A stretch of 64,000 nt of DNA from Promethearchaeota archaeon (GTDB taxonomy: Archaea; Asgardarchaeota; Lokiarchaeia; Helarchaeales; RDOG01), in NCBI GenBank assembly GCA_011365055.1, contig RDOG01000015.1:1-64000 (forward strand), in the 5' to 3' direction. This document shows positions 19,473 to 27,328 of the stretch, in pieces; the stretch's first letter is position 1, and every line of letters starts with the position of its first letter. The position numbers and the translations under genes were made by a program. Below the pieces are notes generated by a model, which did no database searches, was not told where the DNA came from, and saw only the letters and a list, made by a program, of their open reading frames with translations.

Positions 19473-19586
19473 TTGTTTTAATCCCCCAAAACGGAATAAA
19501 AAGCTCTGATATCTGATATTATATGGCTAATTTTTAATAAAAATTAATCTAATTATTGAAAATATATTAAAAAAATTAATAATTTG

Positions 19587-20018
19587 TTATTTTTTCTTAG
19601 ATTTTTTATCTTTGGCGTCTTCTTTCTCTGACTTTTTCTCTTTATCATCTTTACTTTTTTCTTCTTTTGTCTCTTCAGAAGGAGGTGAATATACTCCAAT
19701 TCTATTTCCGAATGGATCTATGAAAATTGCTTGAAATCCTGATGGAATTGTTGTTTTATTTTGAACAATTCTGCCTCCTTGGTCTATTACTTTATCTAAT
19801 ACATCATCAATATCTTTGGTCCAAACATATGGACAGATACCTGGTTCTGGTAAATCAGTAACTAAGTAAAATGCACCGCTTGGTGTTTTAGCAGATGTGA
19901 AAGTCATGTACTCATCACTTACCTTAGTAAATTCCCAATCAAATAATTTCGAATAAAAATTCTCAGCTTTTTCAATATCATCAACTGGAATATCTATATG
20001 AACTACGTAATTTTCCAT
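19587..20018 (-). CDS. VOC (glyoxalase-like) family protein with charged tail
   Basis: A 143-residue protein. Residues 1-113 form a vicinal-oxygen-chelate domain: IDIPVDDIEKAENFYSKLFD, FTSAKTPSGAFYLV, GFQAIFIDPFGNRIGVYSP. These proteins dimerise and use a metal for isomerase, dioxygenase or resistance reactions; the substrate cannot be assigned. Residues from about 116 onward are almost only Lys, Glu, Asp and Ser (KEEKSKDDKEKKSEKEDAKD), an unusual low-complexity tail for the family. Confidence 0.8.
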   Translation of the reverse strand: MENYVVHIDIPVDDIEKAENFYSKLFDWEFTKVSDEYMTFTSAKTPSGAFYLVTDLPEPGICPYVWTKDIDDVLDKVIDQGGRIVQNKTTIPSGFQAIFIDPFGNRIGVYSPPSEETKEEKSKDDKEKKSEKEDAKDKKSKKK

Positions 20019-20118
20019 GTCATAAACTCCTTATATAACGTTAAAAAATAATTAAGTCGTTTCTAATATATTAAATGTTTTCTTCTATGTTTTTTAATAA
20101 GAAAAGCTGAAAATTTTA

Positions 20119-20754
20119 CTATTTAATTCGATTTCTTTTTTCAATAACATTTCCTAATAATCTTGTATATTCATTAGAATGATTAATACCCGATTTGCCA
20201 CAGAAACAATATCTAAAATTTCCATCAGGAATCATAATTAATTCATGATTACAATCAGCACAAACATATTTCACGTTTATATTTTTAATTTCAGAAATAT
20301 CTTTAATAAAAATATTCTCTATTTCATCATAAGATTCTAAATTTTTAATTAATACATGTTTCAAATTTTCATATTTTTCAATAAATTCCTTATTAAATTC
20401 AAAATTCGTCATTAAAAGAATTGGATAATTTGAAAGAGTATCGTTCCAGAACTCTTGAAATTCCTTCAAATATTCTTTTTCAATGATAATGAAAATTCCT
20501 ATTGAATTTATAATGAATCGCTCTAATATTTTTCTATTTTTCAATTTTTCCTTGAATTGAAGACACCATATATTTATGAATAGCTCCTCTTCCCCAATCG
20601 TTAAATAACGACTCCAAACATTTAATCCAGAGTATGCATCAAAAGCAAATTGAGTCGGATATCTTTTATAATGTAATGTTCTTAAAAATTGATTTTGATC
20701 CTTTTTACCGAAGTATAACAGAATTAACTTTAATTTTTGGATTGCGAAACTCAT
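20119..20754 (-). CDS. Possible degenerate small-GTPase-like protein with zinc ribbon
   Basis: 211 residues, no confident family. The first 140 residues follow the strand order of Ras/Rab GTPases: KLKLILLYFGKKDQ (8-20) at the P-loop position, ELFINIWCLQ (57-66) where GTPases have the LxxWDTAG strand, IGIFIIIE (85-92), and PILLMTNFEF (111-120) at the NKxD position. None of the nucleotide motifs is intact (no GxxxxGKS/T, no DxxG, no NKxD). A C-terminal ribbon, CADCN plus CFCGKSG (Cys165, 168, 183, 185), looks able to bind zinc. Asgard archaea carry many small GTPases, so a pseudo-GTPase is plausible; this is inference. It is divergent from tatD across the candidate RNA. Confidence 0.45.
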   Translation of the reverse strand: MSFAIQKLKLILLYFGKKDQNQFLRTLHYKRYPTQFAFDAYSGLNVWSRYLTIGEEELFINIWCLQFKEKLKNRKILERFIINSIGIFIIIEKEYLKEFQEFWNDTLSNYPILLMTNFEFNKEFIEKYENLKHVLIKNLESYDEIENIFIKDISEIKNINVKYVCADCNHELIMIPDGNFRYCFCGKSGINHSNEYTRLLGNVIEKRNRIK

Positions 20755-20810
20755 TAATTATGTCTATTATGAGATAGTTATATTAATATTTATGTCAATT
20801 GACCATAAAT

Positions 20811-20820
20811 CTTATAAAAA
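20811..20820 (+). promoter_or_regulatory. Candidate TATA box for the structured RNA
   Basis: CTTATAAAAA matches the archaeal TATA pattern. A transcript start about 25-30 bases downstream would fall near 20840-20850, just before the inverted-repeat element. An opposite-strand alternative exists near 21040 (ATATATAAAAAA read on the minus strand). Confidence 0.4.
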
Positions 20821-20860
20821 GCATTAATATATCTTCATTATAGATCTTCAAAAAAAAAGA

Positions 20861-21007
20861 GGCAAATTTTCGAGAGAAAGATTTTACCATGCTATTTTTA
20901 ACCCCCAACCCCTCCAATCGGACCCGTGAAGAGTTCGATGGGGACTCCCTACATTCCCCTTTTCGGTAAAATCCTCAAAGGAAAATTTGCCAATTTTCTT
21001 TTTTTTT
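20861..21007 (+). ncRNA. Candidate structured RNA (nested inverted repeats around a GC-rich core)
   Basis: The 332-base gap between two divergent genes contains perfect nested inverted repeats: GGCAAATTTTC (20861-20871) with GAAAATTTGCC (20981-20991), and inside it GATTTTACC (20880-20888) with GGTAAAATC (20965-20973). The stems enclose a 76-base core of high GC content (CCCCCAACCCCTCC, GATGGGGACTCCC), which stands out in this AT-rich genome. Within it GGGGA (20940-20944) can pair with TCCCC (20955-20959). The element is bounded by A9 on the left and T9 (20999-21007) on the right, so either strand could terminate. The plus strand is preferred because of the TATA-like site at 20811. It matches no family I can name. 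It could also be a tatD leader element. Confidence 0.6.
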
Positions 21008-21086
21008 CAATTGTGATAGAATACAAATCAAAATCTTTTTTTTTATATATTGGAAGTTAAAATTAAAATGAAAAGTTGATTCTATC

Positions 21087-21833
21087 ATGTATTTTGATGT
21101 TCATTGTCATTTGGTACAATATCCAAATATAAAAGAAATTATCGCAGAAGCCAAAGAAAATCAAATAAAAATTTTGTCGGTTTCTATGAATCTACAAGAT
21201 AATATTAAAAATTTAGAATTACTTGATGAAAAACAAGTCGGAATAATGTTTGGAATACATCCAATGATTACTGGAACCCGAAAATTCAAGCATCAGATGC
21301 ATGAAGAAGTAGTTGAGTTAATTAATCATCATAAAAGTAAAATTGCGGGTATTGGCGAAATAGGTTTGGATAGATCAATGCATCCAAAATTTTTTGAAAA
21401 GCAAGAGAATTATTTTAAGAAATATCTTGAATTGGCTCAAGATTTAAAACTTGGCGTGACGTTACACGGTAGAAGAGCACAACCACAATTATTTGCAATC
21501 TTAGAAAATTATGAAATTCATCCAACAGTCATCCATTGGTATTATGGACCTGAAAATCTTATTGATGTAGGCATTAAAAGAGGATATTACTTCTCTATTA
21601 CACCAGCCATATTTTATTCTCCTCATAAAAGAGTTGCAGAAAAAGTACCTCTTCAAAAGTTATTAACTGAATCAGATGGACCTTGTCCATTTGAACATTT
21701 AAAGCGTGGTAGCGTGCCCACTGATGTCATTGCAGTTGTTCAAGAAATTGCCAAGGTGAAAAATTTGGATGTAACGTATGTAAAAGAGGAGATCTTTAAA
21801 ACGAGTACTAAATTATATCAGTTGTTTAAATAA
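21087..21833 (+). CDS. TatD-family metal-dependent hydrolase
   Basis: A 248-residue amidohydrolase-fold protein. Metal ligands of the family are present: DVHCH (4-8), GIGEIGLD (Glu about 93), a His in LGVTLHGRRAQPQ, a His in HPTVIHWYYG, and ESDGPCPF near the C-terminus. TatD proteins act as 3'-5' DNases or related hydrolases. Family length is usual (about 250-270). A TATA-like TTTATATATT at about 21040-21049 lies upstream, and the gene may be transcribed with the GNAT gene 40 bases downstream. Confidence 0.88.
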   Translation: MYFDVHCHLVQYPNIKEIIAEAKENQIKILSVSMNLQDNIKNLELLDEKQVGIMFGIHPMITGTRKFKHQMHEEVVELINHHKSKIAGIGEIGLDRSMHPKFFEKQENYFKKYLELAQDLKLGVTLHGRRAQPQLFAILENYEIHPTVIHWYYGPENLIDVGIKRGYYFSITPAIFYSPHKRVAEKVPLQKLLTESDGPCPFEHLKRGSVPTDVIAVVQEIAKVKNLDVTYVKEEIFKTSTKLYQLFK

Positions 21834-21873
21834 TCTTCAAAAAATTTTTAAAAATGTATGTTGATGTTAAAAA

Positions 21874-22404
21874 ATGGATGCTGATGAATTACACGAAGAA
21901 AAAAGAAGGAATGTGAAAATAAGATATCGAGAATACGTTCATCCTCTTGATTATACAGGTGTTGCAAACATAAATTCAGCATCTTTGATAGTTTCTTTTA
22001 CTTATCTTTATGAAGAATTTTATAAAAAGAATCCTGACTTATTTATTGTGGCCGAAAATGAATTGAATAAAAAAATAATAGGTTTTATTTTAGTTGAAAA
22101 AAATCCAAGGAATTTTAAGAAGGGATCCGCACTTGTTTACGCTATTGCTGCGCATCCTGGTTATAAGCGATTGGGTATTGGAAGTGGATTGATTAGAAAC
22201 GTTACGATAAATTTAAGATATAATCATCCAAAAATTAGACTCCTTTATTTACATGTTCAAGAAACAAATGAAGAAGCAATAACATTTTATAAAAATTTTG
22301 GATTTAAAGAGATAAAATTTTTGAAGGAATTTTATTCTTGGGGTGAAAATGCATATCAACTTGCATTAGATATTAATGAATATTTTGAAGACAATAATCA
22401 GTGA
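21874..22404 (+). CDS. GNAT-family N-acetyltransferase (RimI-like)
   Basis: A 176-residue acetyltransferase. The acetyl-CoA loop is AHPGYKRLGIGSGLI (about 88-102), preceded by a typical strand ALVYAIA, and followed by LYLHVQETNEEAITFYKNFGF, the signature of RimI/NAA10-type enzymes that acetylate protein N-termini. The substrate is not determined. It follows tatD by 40 bases on the same strand. Confidence 0.85.
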   Translation: MDADELHEEKRRNVKIRYREYVHPLDYTGVANINSASLIVSFTYLYEEFYKKNPDLFIVAENELNKKIIGFILVEKNPRNFKKGSALVYAIAAHPGYKRLGIGSGLIRNVTINLRYNHPKIRLLYLHVQETNEEAITFYKNFGFKEIKFLKEFYSWGENAYQLALDINEYFEDNNQ

Positions 22405-22520
22405 ATAATTGATTCAATTCTTACCCTTTCACCTCTTCCTTTATTTCTCTCTTTTTATAAGTAAGCAAAAATTAAATCATCCAATCAAATATCTAAAAGA
22501 GATCTGTTAATTAGAAAATC

Positions 22521-22694
22521 TTAATTCGTTAAAATTTCTAAACCTGCTGGTGCTTTAAAATCAAATACTTGCTTTAATGCTAGTTAAAATTCTTCACTAC
22601 TTGAAATTAATTCTGAATCACATTCAAAAGATAGATCAATAGTTACAGTAATGCTATAATCTTTATTTGATTTTAAAACAAGTTTATATATTCT
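22521..22694 (-). pseudogene. Small degraded reading frame downstream of the DtxR gene
   Basis: On the minus strand, directly after the DtxR-family gene, one frame reads LVLKSNKDYSITVTIDLSFE and, after an in-frame TAA, LALKQVFDFKAPAGLEILTN before a second stop. The composition is protein-like on both sides of the stop. No ATG, GTG or TTG opens the frame, which begins just after a TAA. It could be a lost C-terminal extension or a dead small gene. Function unknown. Confidence 0.35.
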
Positions 22695-23244
22695 TTAATA
22701 ATTTTTCTCTTTCTTCTTCAATTATATCTTTGATTTTCTCATCAATTATGTTATCGGAAAGTGTTTCAAAAGTTAGATTAATTTTTTCAATAGTTTTTTT
22801 CCTGTTAATTAATGAGATTGATTTTATTTCTTTCAATAATTCTGGAATAGGATCTTTTTCTAACATTATTTCCGGGTTGCCGATCAAACTTAACATTTTC
22901 TCTGCCATTTCTTCATTAAAATGATGTTCTAATTTACACGCTATGTCATGATAATCCTCAATTCCTAAAAAGAACCTTAAAAAATATTCAATTATTCTAT
23001 GATTCTTTAATAATCGTTGTCCTATTTCTCTTCCTGATTCTGTTAAAATCACGCCCCTTCTTTTCTCATAATGAATAAGACCTTTAGATTTTAATTTATC
23101 TAACATTTCTGTTACAGAAGGGGCTTTAATCTTTAAAGCTTTTGCTATTTCAGAAGTTTTTATGGCTTCTTTATTGGTTTTTAAACTAATTCTTAAAATA
23201 GTTTCAAGATATTCTTGATATGAAGAAGGAATTTCGACTATCAT
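22684..23244 (-). CDS. DtxR/MntR-family metal-dependent transcriptional regulator
   Basis: A 186-residue repressor. The winged helix covers residues about 1-70 (SYQEYLETILRIS, TSEIAKALKIKAPSVTEMLDKLKSKGLI), followed by the dimerisation and metal-binding domain with the LEHHFNEEMAEKM helix that carries metal ligands in the family. It would sense Fe2+ or Mn2+ and bind operator DNA. The ATG at 23244 is preferred over an upstream in-frame start at 23346, because the homologous domain begins there and the longer version would overlap the MBL gene. It follows that gene by 79 bases. Confidence 0.85.
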   Translation of the reverse strand: MIVEIPSSYQEYLETILRISLKTNKEAIKTSEIAKALKIKAPSVTEMLDKLKSKGLIHYEKRRGVILTESGREIGQRLLKNHRIIEYFLRFFLGIEDYHDIACKLEHHFNEEMAEKMLSLIGNPEIMLEKDPIPELLKEIKSISLINRKKTIEKINLTFETLSDNIIDEKIKDIIEEEREKLLKNI

Positions 23245-23323
23245 TTTATCACTTATCTTTTCTATATAGTAAAAAATATCAGTAAGATAAATGTTTGTTT
23301 GAAATAATTTTTTAATTAAACGC

Positions 23324-24325
23324 TTAGAGATTAAATACGGTACCAACTGCTGAATTTATCACGTTTTTTGGCATCTCTTGTTTAATTGATTCGTAGAAAG
23401 TTCTACTGGTACAATGCATGGGTATGATAAATCTTGGATTAATTTTTTTAAAGTAATCAATCGTTGCTTTTTTTCTAGCTTCATCTATTTTAAATAGATG
23501 AAATCCGCCAATTACCGCATAAATAGGTTGATTAAAAGTTCTTTGGATTGTTTCGATAGCGTTTAATATACCTGAATGAGAACAACCTGCTAAGATAATC
23601 CAACCTTTATCTTTAACATTTATCGCAATATACGTTTCTTCTGCATAATCTGCATAAGAAAACATGTCATTTTCCTGGATTAAGAAACCTTTAGGGCGTT
23701 CGAATTCATAGAAATAATTTATTGTGTTATATATAAAAACTCCTGGAAAAATATTTTTCATACCCTCGAATTCGTTTAATTTAGCATTAACCGATTCAAT
23801 TTTTTCTTTCAATACATCTAAAGATGTTAACATTTTTATTGATACTACCATAGGGTATTGTTTCTTTAATTTTCTGAACTCATTTTTGTCTATCTGAGTT
23901 TTACCTTCCGGAAGTTCGAACTCACCTTGTCTTAATGCTTGATATTTTGTATCTATTTTTGGGTGCAACCAGACTTCAGCTTTTGGCATTTTTTCAATTG
24001 CATCAAGAATAGCACCTATATGGTCAAAATGACCATGTGATATAACAAGATGCTGTGTATTTTGGAGATTAATTGCTAATTCTTGAGTATTTACTAAGAA
24101 TGATTTTTTAATACTTCCTGTATCAAAAAGAATATTCGTGGATTTGTCACCTGATTTAATCTCAAGATATAATGCAAGACCATGTTCTCCAATACATCTC
24201 ATTCCCTGTGGCTTTCTTAATACAACCCCTTCTATATCCTCCGAAAATGTCACGTCAGCATAATTATCGCATATAACTGTGATTTTAACTTCATCACATG
24301 TAGAATTTTCGATATTTATTGTCAT
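23324..24325 (-). CDS. MBL-fold metallo-hydrolase (COG1237-like)
   Basis: A 333-residue metallo-beta-lactamase-fold enzyme. The metal motif is SHGHFDHIG (about 96-104); further ligands are in GCSHSGILN and in IPMHCTS. N-terminal VICDNYADVTF and the GEHGLALYLEI segment are typical of the archaeal group often labelled 7,8-dihydropterin-6-methyl-(ribofuranosyl)aminobenzene phosphate synthase-like, which belongs to methanopterin-related chemistry; that specific function is uncertain. It begins with ATG and lies upstream of the DtxR regulator on the same strand. Confidence 0.8.
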   Translation of the reverse strand: MTINIENSTCDEVKITVICDNYADVTFSEDIEGVVLRKPQGMRCIGEHGLALYLEIKSGDKSTNILFDTGSIKKSFLVNTQELAINLQNTQHLVISHGHFDHIGAILDAIEKMPKAEVWLHPKIDTKYQALRQGEFELPEGKTQIDKNEFRKLKKQYPMVVSIKMLTSLDVLKEKIESVNAKLNEFEGMKNIFPGVFIYNTINYFYEFERPKGFLIQENDMFSYADYAEETYIAINVKDKGWIILAGCSHSGILNAIETIQRTFNQPIYAVIGGFHLFKIDEARKKATIDYFKKINPRFIIPMHCTSRTFYESIKQEMPKNVINSAVGTVFNL

Positions 24326-24405
24326 TTTAACTTCATCCCTTCAAAAAATTTTTTAAATAGAAAATAAATTTTAAGTAAAAATAAATATTTAGTTACAATT
24401 TTTAC

Positions 24406-24861
24406 CTAAAAAAGATCGATATAATCTTTGACTAAGTCCTTATTTTTTGCTTTTTGGAGAATTATTTTTGCTAATTCTTTTTTTAATTTGAAATATTTTT
24501 CTAGTACATCATCTGTTAATAATTCTTTTTGATGATTTCCGTATCTTTCAATCAAAGCATGATCCCTTCCTCCTGGGCATCCTCCTCTTCTCATGCAGCA
24601 ATACGAAATAGATCCGAAACATACTCTTTCATCATCCCAACCATATTTTTTTGAAAATTCCATCTTAATTTTTATGTATTCTTTTTCTGTCATTCCAATC
24701 TCATCCAAAATTTCTTTTCGTTTACAATGTGAACTAAAAGTAAGTGGATAATGCGGATGACAGCAAAACGTTAAAGCTCTGTAATCTCCTCCAAAACATA
24801 TTGGAACTGGTGCATTTTCCCATCCTGGAACATTTCTAAGCAGTTGGGGATTTATTTTCAA
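24406..24861 (-). CDS. Cys-rich protein, methanogenesis-marker-9-like
   Basis: A 151-residue protein with nine cysteines: PICFGGDYRALTFCCHPHYP (about 21-40), SSHCKRKE, VCFGSISYCCMRRGGCPGG (about 80-98). The pattern of a Cys-rich block, a helical EYIKIKMEF segment and a second Cys-rich block resembles the methanogenesis marker 9 domain. Such cysteines could hold an iron-sulfur cluster. Its function is not known. It is on the same strand as the MBL and DtxR genes, separated by 80 bases. Confidence 0.6.
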   Translation of the reverse strand: MKINPQLLRNVPGWENAPVPICFGGDYRALTFCCHPHYPLTFSSHCKRKEILDEIGMTEKEYIKIKMEFSKKYGWDDERVCFGSISYCCMRRGGCPGGRDHALIERYGNHQKELLTDDVLEKYFKLKKELAKIILQKAKNKDLVKDYIDLF

Positions 24862-24943
24862 TGATGATTCTCCATGTTTTTAATGACATTATTGGTAAAT
24901 AAATTTAAATCTAGTCTTTTATATGATATTTTATCGTATTCAA

Positions 24944-25279
24944 TTAAACTGATACTTTATCTTCTGGATAATAAGGTGTTTTTATGAATAATATTTTACA
25001 ATTTTCTTTTGATTCGTTTAGAATATTATGTTTGACTTTCATATCTAACCGAAAAGCATCTCCTGACTTCATTTTCATCTTTTTTCCATTGATAACAAAA
25101 GTGGGGGTCCCTTCAAGAATATAAAAGGTTTCTTCAGTTTTTTCATGATAATGTTCTCCTAAACTTTGTCCAGGTTTGTAAAGTATTAAACCCCAATCAA
25201 GTAAAGGGCCTCTTATCAAATATTTTGCGCCAGAATCTCCGTCTCTATATTCTATATCATTTTCATTTATGACTTTCAT
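24944..25279 (-). CDS. Cupin-domain protein
   Basis: An 111-residue single-domain cupin: the first motif is GEHYHEKTEETFYILEG and the second GDAFRLDMKVKHNILN, with His and Glu residues positioned to bind a metal. ATG 25279 is preferred to an in-frame GTG nine bases upstream because the domain begins at MKVINEND. The role (isomerase, dioxygenase or sugar-binding) cannot be deduced. Confidence 0.82.
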   Translation of the reverse strand: MKVINENDIEYRDGDSGAKYLIRGPLLDWGLILYKPGQSLGEHYHEKTEETFYILEGTPTFVINGKKMKMKSGDAFRLDMKVKHNILNESKENCKILFIKTPYYPEDKVSV

Positions 25280-25353
25280 TATAACCACGTCAAGTTTTTA
25301 ATTATTTAACATAAAATTACTATTAAACATTTTTAAAATAATTCGTGATTATT

Positions 25354-26265
25354 ATGCAAATTACTCTTGAAAATCATTTAGAAGAAGGCAAACCTATCTC
25401 TAAGGAACAAAAAACATATTTAGATTTAATAAAAAAAACTTTTCAAAAAAATAAATTAAATTTGATTGATCAAAAATTATTCCGCTATAATTCTGAGAAT
25501 TTCAAGGATGATTATGAACTTTCGGACCAAGAAAAAGAATATGATGAGAAAAAGTTACAGTCGATGATAAAAAAGAAAACAAGAAAGTTAAAATATTATT
25601 TCGATAATCAAATGAAGATAATCGCCAAGACAAATTATGAAAATATAACTCAATTAGTTTTATCAACCTACATTCCTCCTTCTACAATGGAAGTTGTTGA
25701 AAATATTTGGACTTTTTTTTATCCACGTAAATTAGAAACGGGTTTTATTTGGGGGCGCTATTCTAATAAAAGTAAACATGGTGGAGGAGATTTATTCTTT
25801 GCACCGATTGATTTTAATATTATTGATTTTTTAAAAGATAAAGGACAAGGTATTGTCTCGGAATCATATATTAATGGTCTTGAAAATTTAGAAGAAAATG
25901 AATTATTAGCTTCCACTGACTATTCAATATGTAACTTAATAACTAAGATTAGACATTCAAAGTTAATAAAAGAAGAATTAGAAGCATTTAAGGAAAAAGA
26001 AAAATTAGAAAGCACTGGATTTGAATTAATTGATAAGTTAGATGCGAATAAAGAATTAAATTTAACTTTTAAAAAATGTTTGGTAACATTTGGAAATAAA
26101 ACTCTTATGAATAAGGCTTCCTTTCAATCAAAAATTGATATAAATTTACTTGCATTTAATTATAAATCTGGAGCTATCATTCAAGTATCTACTTTCCATT
26201 CTAAAATTCATCATCTAACAAAAGTAATAATGAAATTAATTATGACATTAAATGAAATTAATTAA
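25354..26265 (+). CDS. Hypothetical protein
   Basis: 303 residues, not recognised. It is hydrophilic with an N-terminal helical half (SKEQKTYLDLIKKTFQKNK, DEKKLQSMIKKKTRKLKYYF) and a mixed alpha/beta C-terminal half (KCLVTFGNKTLMNKASF). A central segment, FIWGRYSNKSKHGGGDLFFA, is rich in glycine and histidine. No signal peptide or membrane segment is visible. ATG 25354 is taken as start over GTG 25345; neither has a strong SD. The gene is monocistronic and divergent from the cupin gene. Confidence 0.6.
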   Translation: MQITLENHLEEGKPISKEQKTYLDLIKKTFQKNKLNLIDQKLFRYNSENFKDDYELSDQEKEYDEKKLQSMIKKKTRKLKYYFDNQMKIIAKTNYENITQLVLSTYIPPSTMEVVENIWTFFYPRKLETGFIWGRYSNKSKHGGGDLFFAPIDFNIIDFLKDKGQGIVSESYINGLENLEENELLASTDYSICNLITKIRHSKLIKEELEAFKEKEKLESTGFELIDKLDANKELNLTFKKCLVTFGNKTLMNKASFQSKIDINLLAFNYKSGAIIQVSTFHSKIHHLTKVIMKLIMTLNEIN

Positions 26266-26492
26266 AAGTCTAAAACAAAACCTATTTTTTCAAACATTTT
26301 TAATTACTTTATCATATTTATAAAAACCCGCATCTCTAAATCCAATTGTTAATTTCCTTATATTCTATTGATTTAAGATTTTATGAATATGTTATTTAAT
26401 TGAACTTTTTTACTAATGAATCCATCATTACTTTACTAAAAAATAGTTACAATTTAAGAACATTGAGTTAAAAAGTATTACAGAAGTTTATA

Positions 26493-26510
26493 AACCGAGC
26501 CATTTCGGTT
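26493..26510. promoter_or_regulatory. Operator-like palindrome over the osmC promoter
   Basis: AACCGA-N6-TCGGTT is a perfect 6-base inverted repeat. It directly abuts the TATA-like GTTTATAAA (26486-26494) and lies where the transcript start for the OsmC gene (ATG 26549) would be expected. A second weaker repeat, GGTT-N9-AACC, overlaps its right arm. A repressor bound here would block transcription. Confidence 0.55.
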
Positions 26511-26548
26511 ACAAATTGGAACCTCTAATAAATGAAGAACGTGATTGA

Positions 26549-27034
26549 ATGGGTTTTAAAGAAACATTAGAAAATATTAAAAAAGATGTAAAAAATGGTG
26601 AAAAAAATTTTAACGTACAAGTTGAAACGCAACCTGATGGCAGTATAAAGGCAATGATGGATCCTTTTGAAATAATAATTGATGCCCCTCCTGGACTTGA
26701 TGGTAGTGATCTTGGTCCATCTCCTTTACTTGTTATTTTAGCATCTGTTGGTGCATGTATTTGTGCAGTAACGAAATTCTGGGCTAAAATTAAGGATATT
26801 AAAATAGATGAAGTTAAGGTCTTTTCAAGAGGTCACATAAATCTTGGTGGCATATTTGGCGTGGGAGACGAAAAACCTTATTATGATAATTTAAGACCAC
26901 TTGTACGAATAAAAAGCTCTGAACCTAAAGAGAAAATCGATGAACTGATGAATATCGTATGGGAACGCTGTCCTATCATTAATAATATGAACATGAACTC
27001 TGGTTTAGAGTGGAAGGTAGAAGTTAAAAGTTAA
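26549..27034 (+). CDS. OsmC/Ohr-family protein
   Basis: A 161-residue protein of the OsmC fold, which reduces organic hydroperoxides or binds thiols. The N-terminal strands (FNVQVETQPDGSIKAMMDPF), DGSDLGPSPLLVILASVGACICAV (the peroxidatic Cys region, about 57-80) and the second cysteine in WERCPIINNMNMNS fit the family. Two Cys in the first block (CIC) and one in the second allow the usual disulfide. It begins with ATG 39 bases after the palindrome and is probably regulated by it. Confidence 0.85.
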   Translation: MGFKETLENIKKDVKNGEKNFNVQVETQPDGSIKAMMDPFEIIIDAPPGLDGSDLGPSPLLVILASVGACICAVTKFWAKIKDIKIDEVKVFSRGHINLGGIFGVGDEKPYYDNLRPLVRIKSSEPKEKIDELMNIVWERCPIINNMNMNSGLEWKVEVKS

Positions 27035-27328
27035 AACCTTCATTTTTTTATTTTTTTTTAAATTTTTTTAATAATTCACTTCAATTTTATTGTTATTATA
27101 TGCTATTTATTTCTCTGTATGGAAGATTATAAATCTAATTTAATAAGTTTTTAAGTTAGATCAAGTGAAGTACTACAATCTCTAAATGCAAAATTAATCT
27201 AAAATAAAGAAAAATTTAGAATCACATAATACATAAAAATTTTTAAATAGAATTTTTCAAATTGTGTTTCGTCGAAATTATTTAAGATAATGGCTATTTT
27301 TCATTAAATAAAACGTGTTGTGAAAGAA

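Noticed and set aside
20889..20964. tRNA or 5S rRNA in the GC-rich core
   Set aside because: No cloverleaf, T-loop or CCA-end arrangement could be drawn; the core is C-rich on one side.
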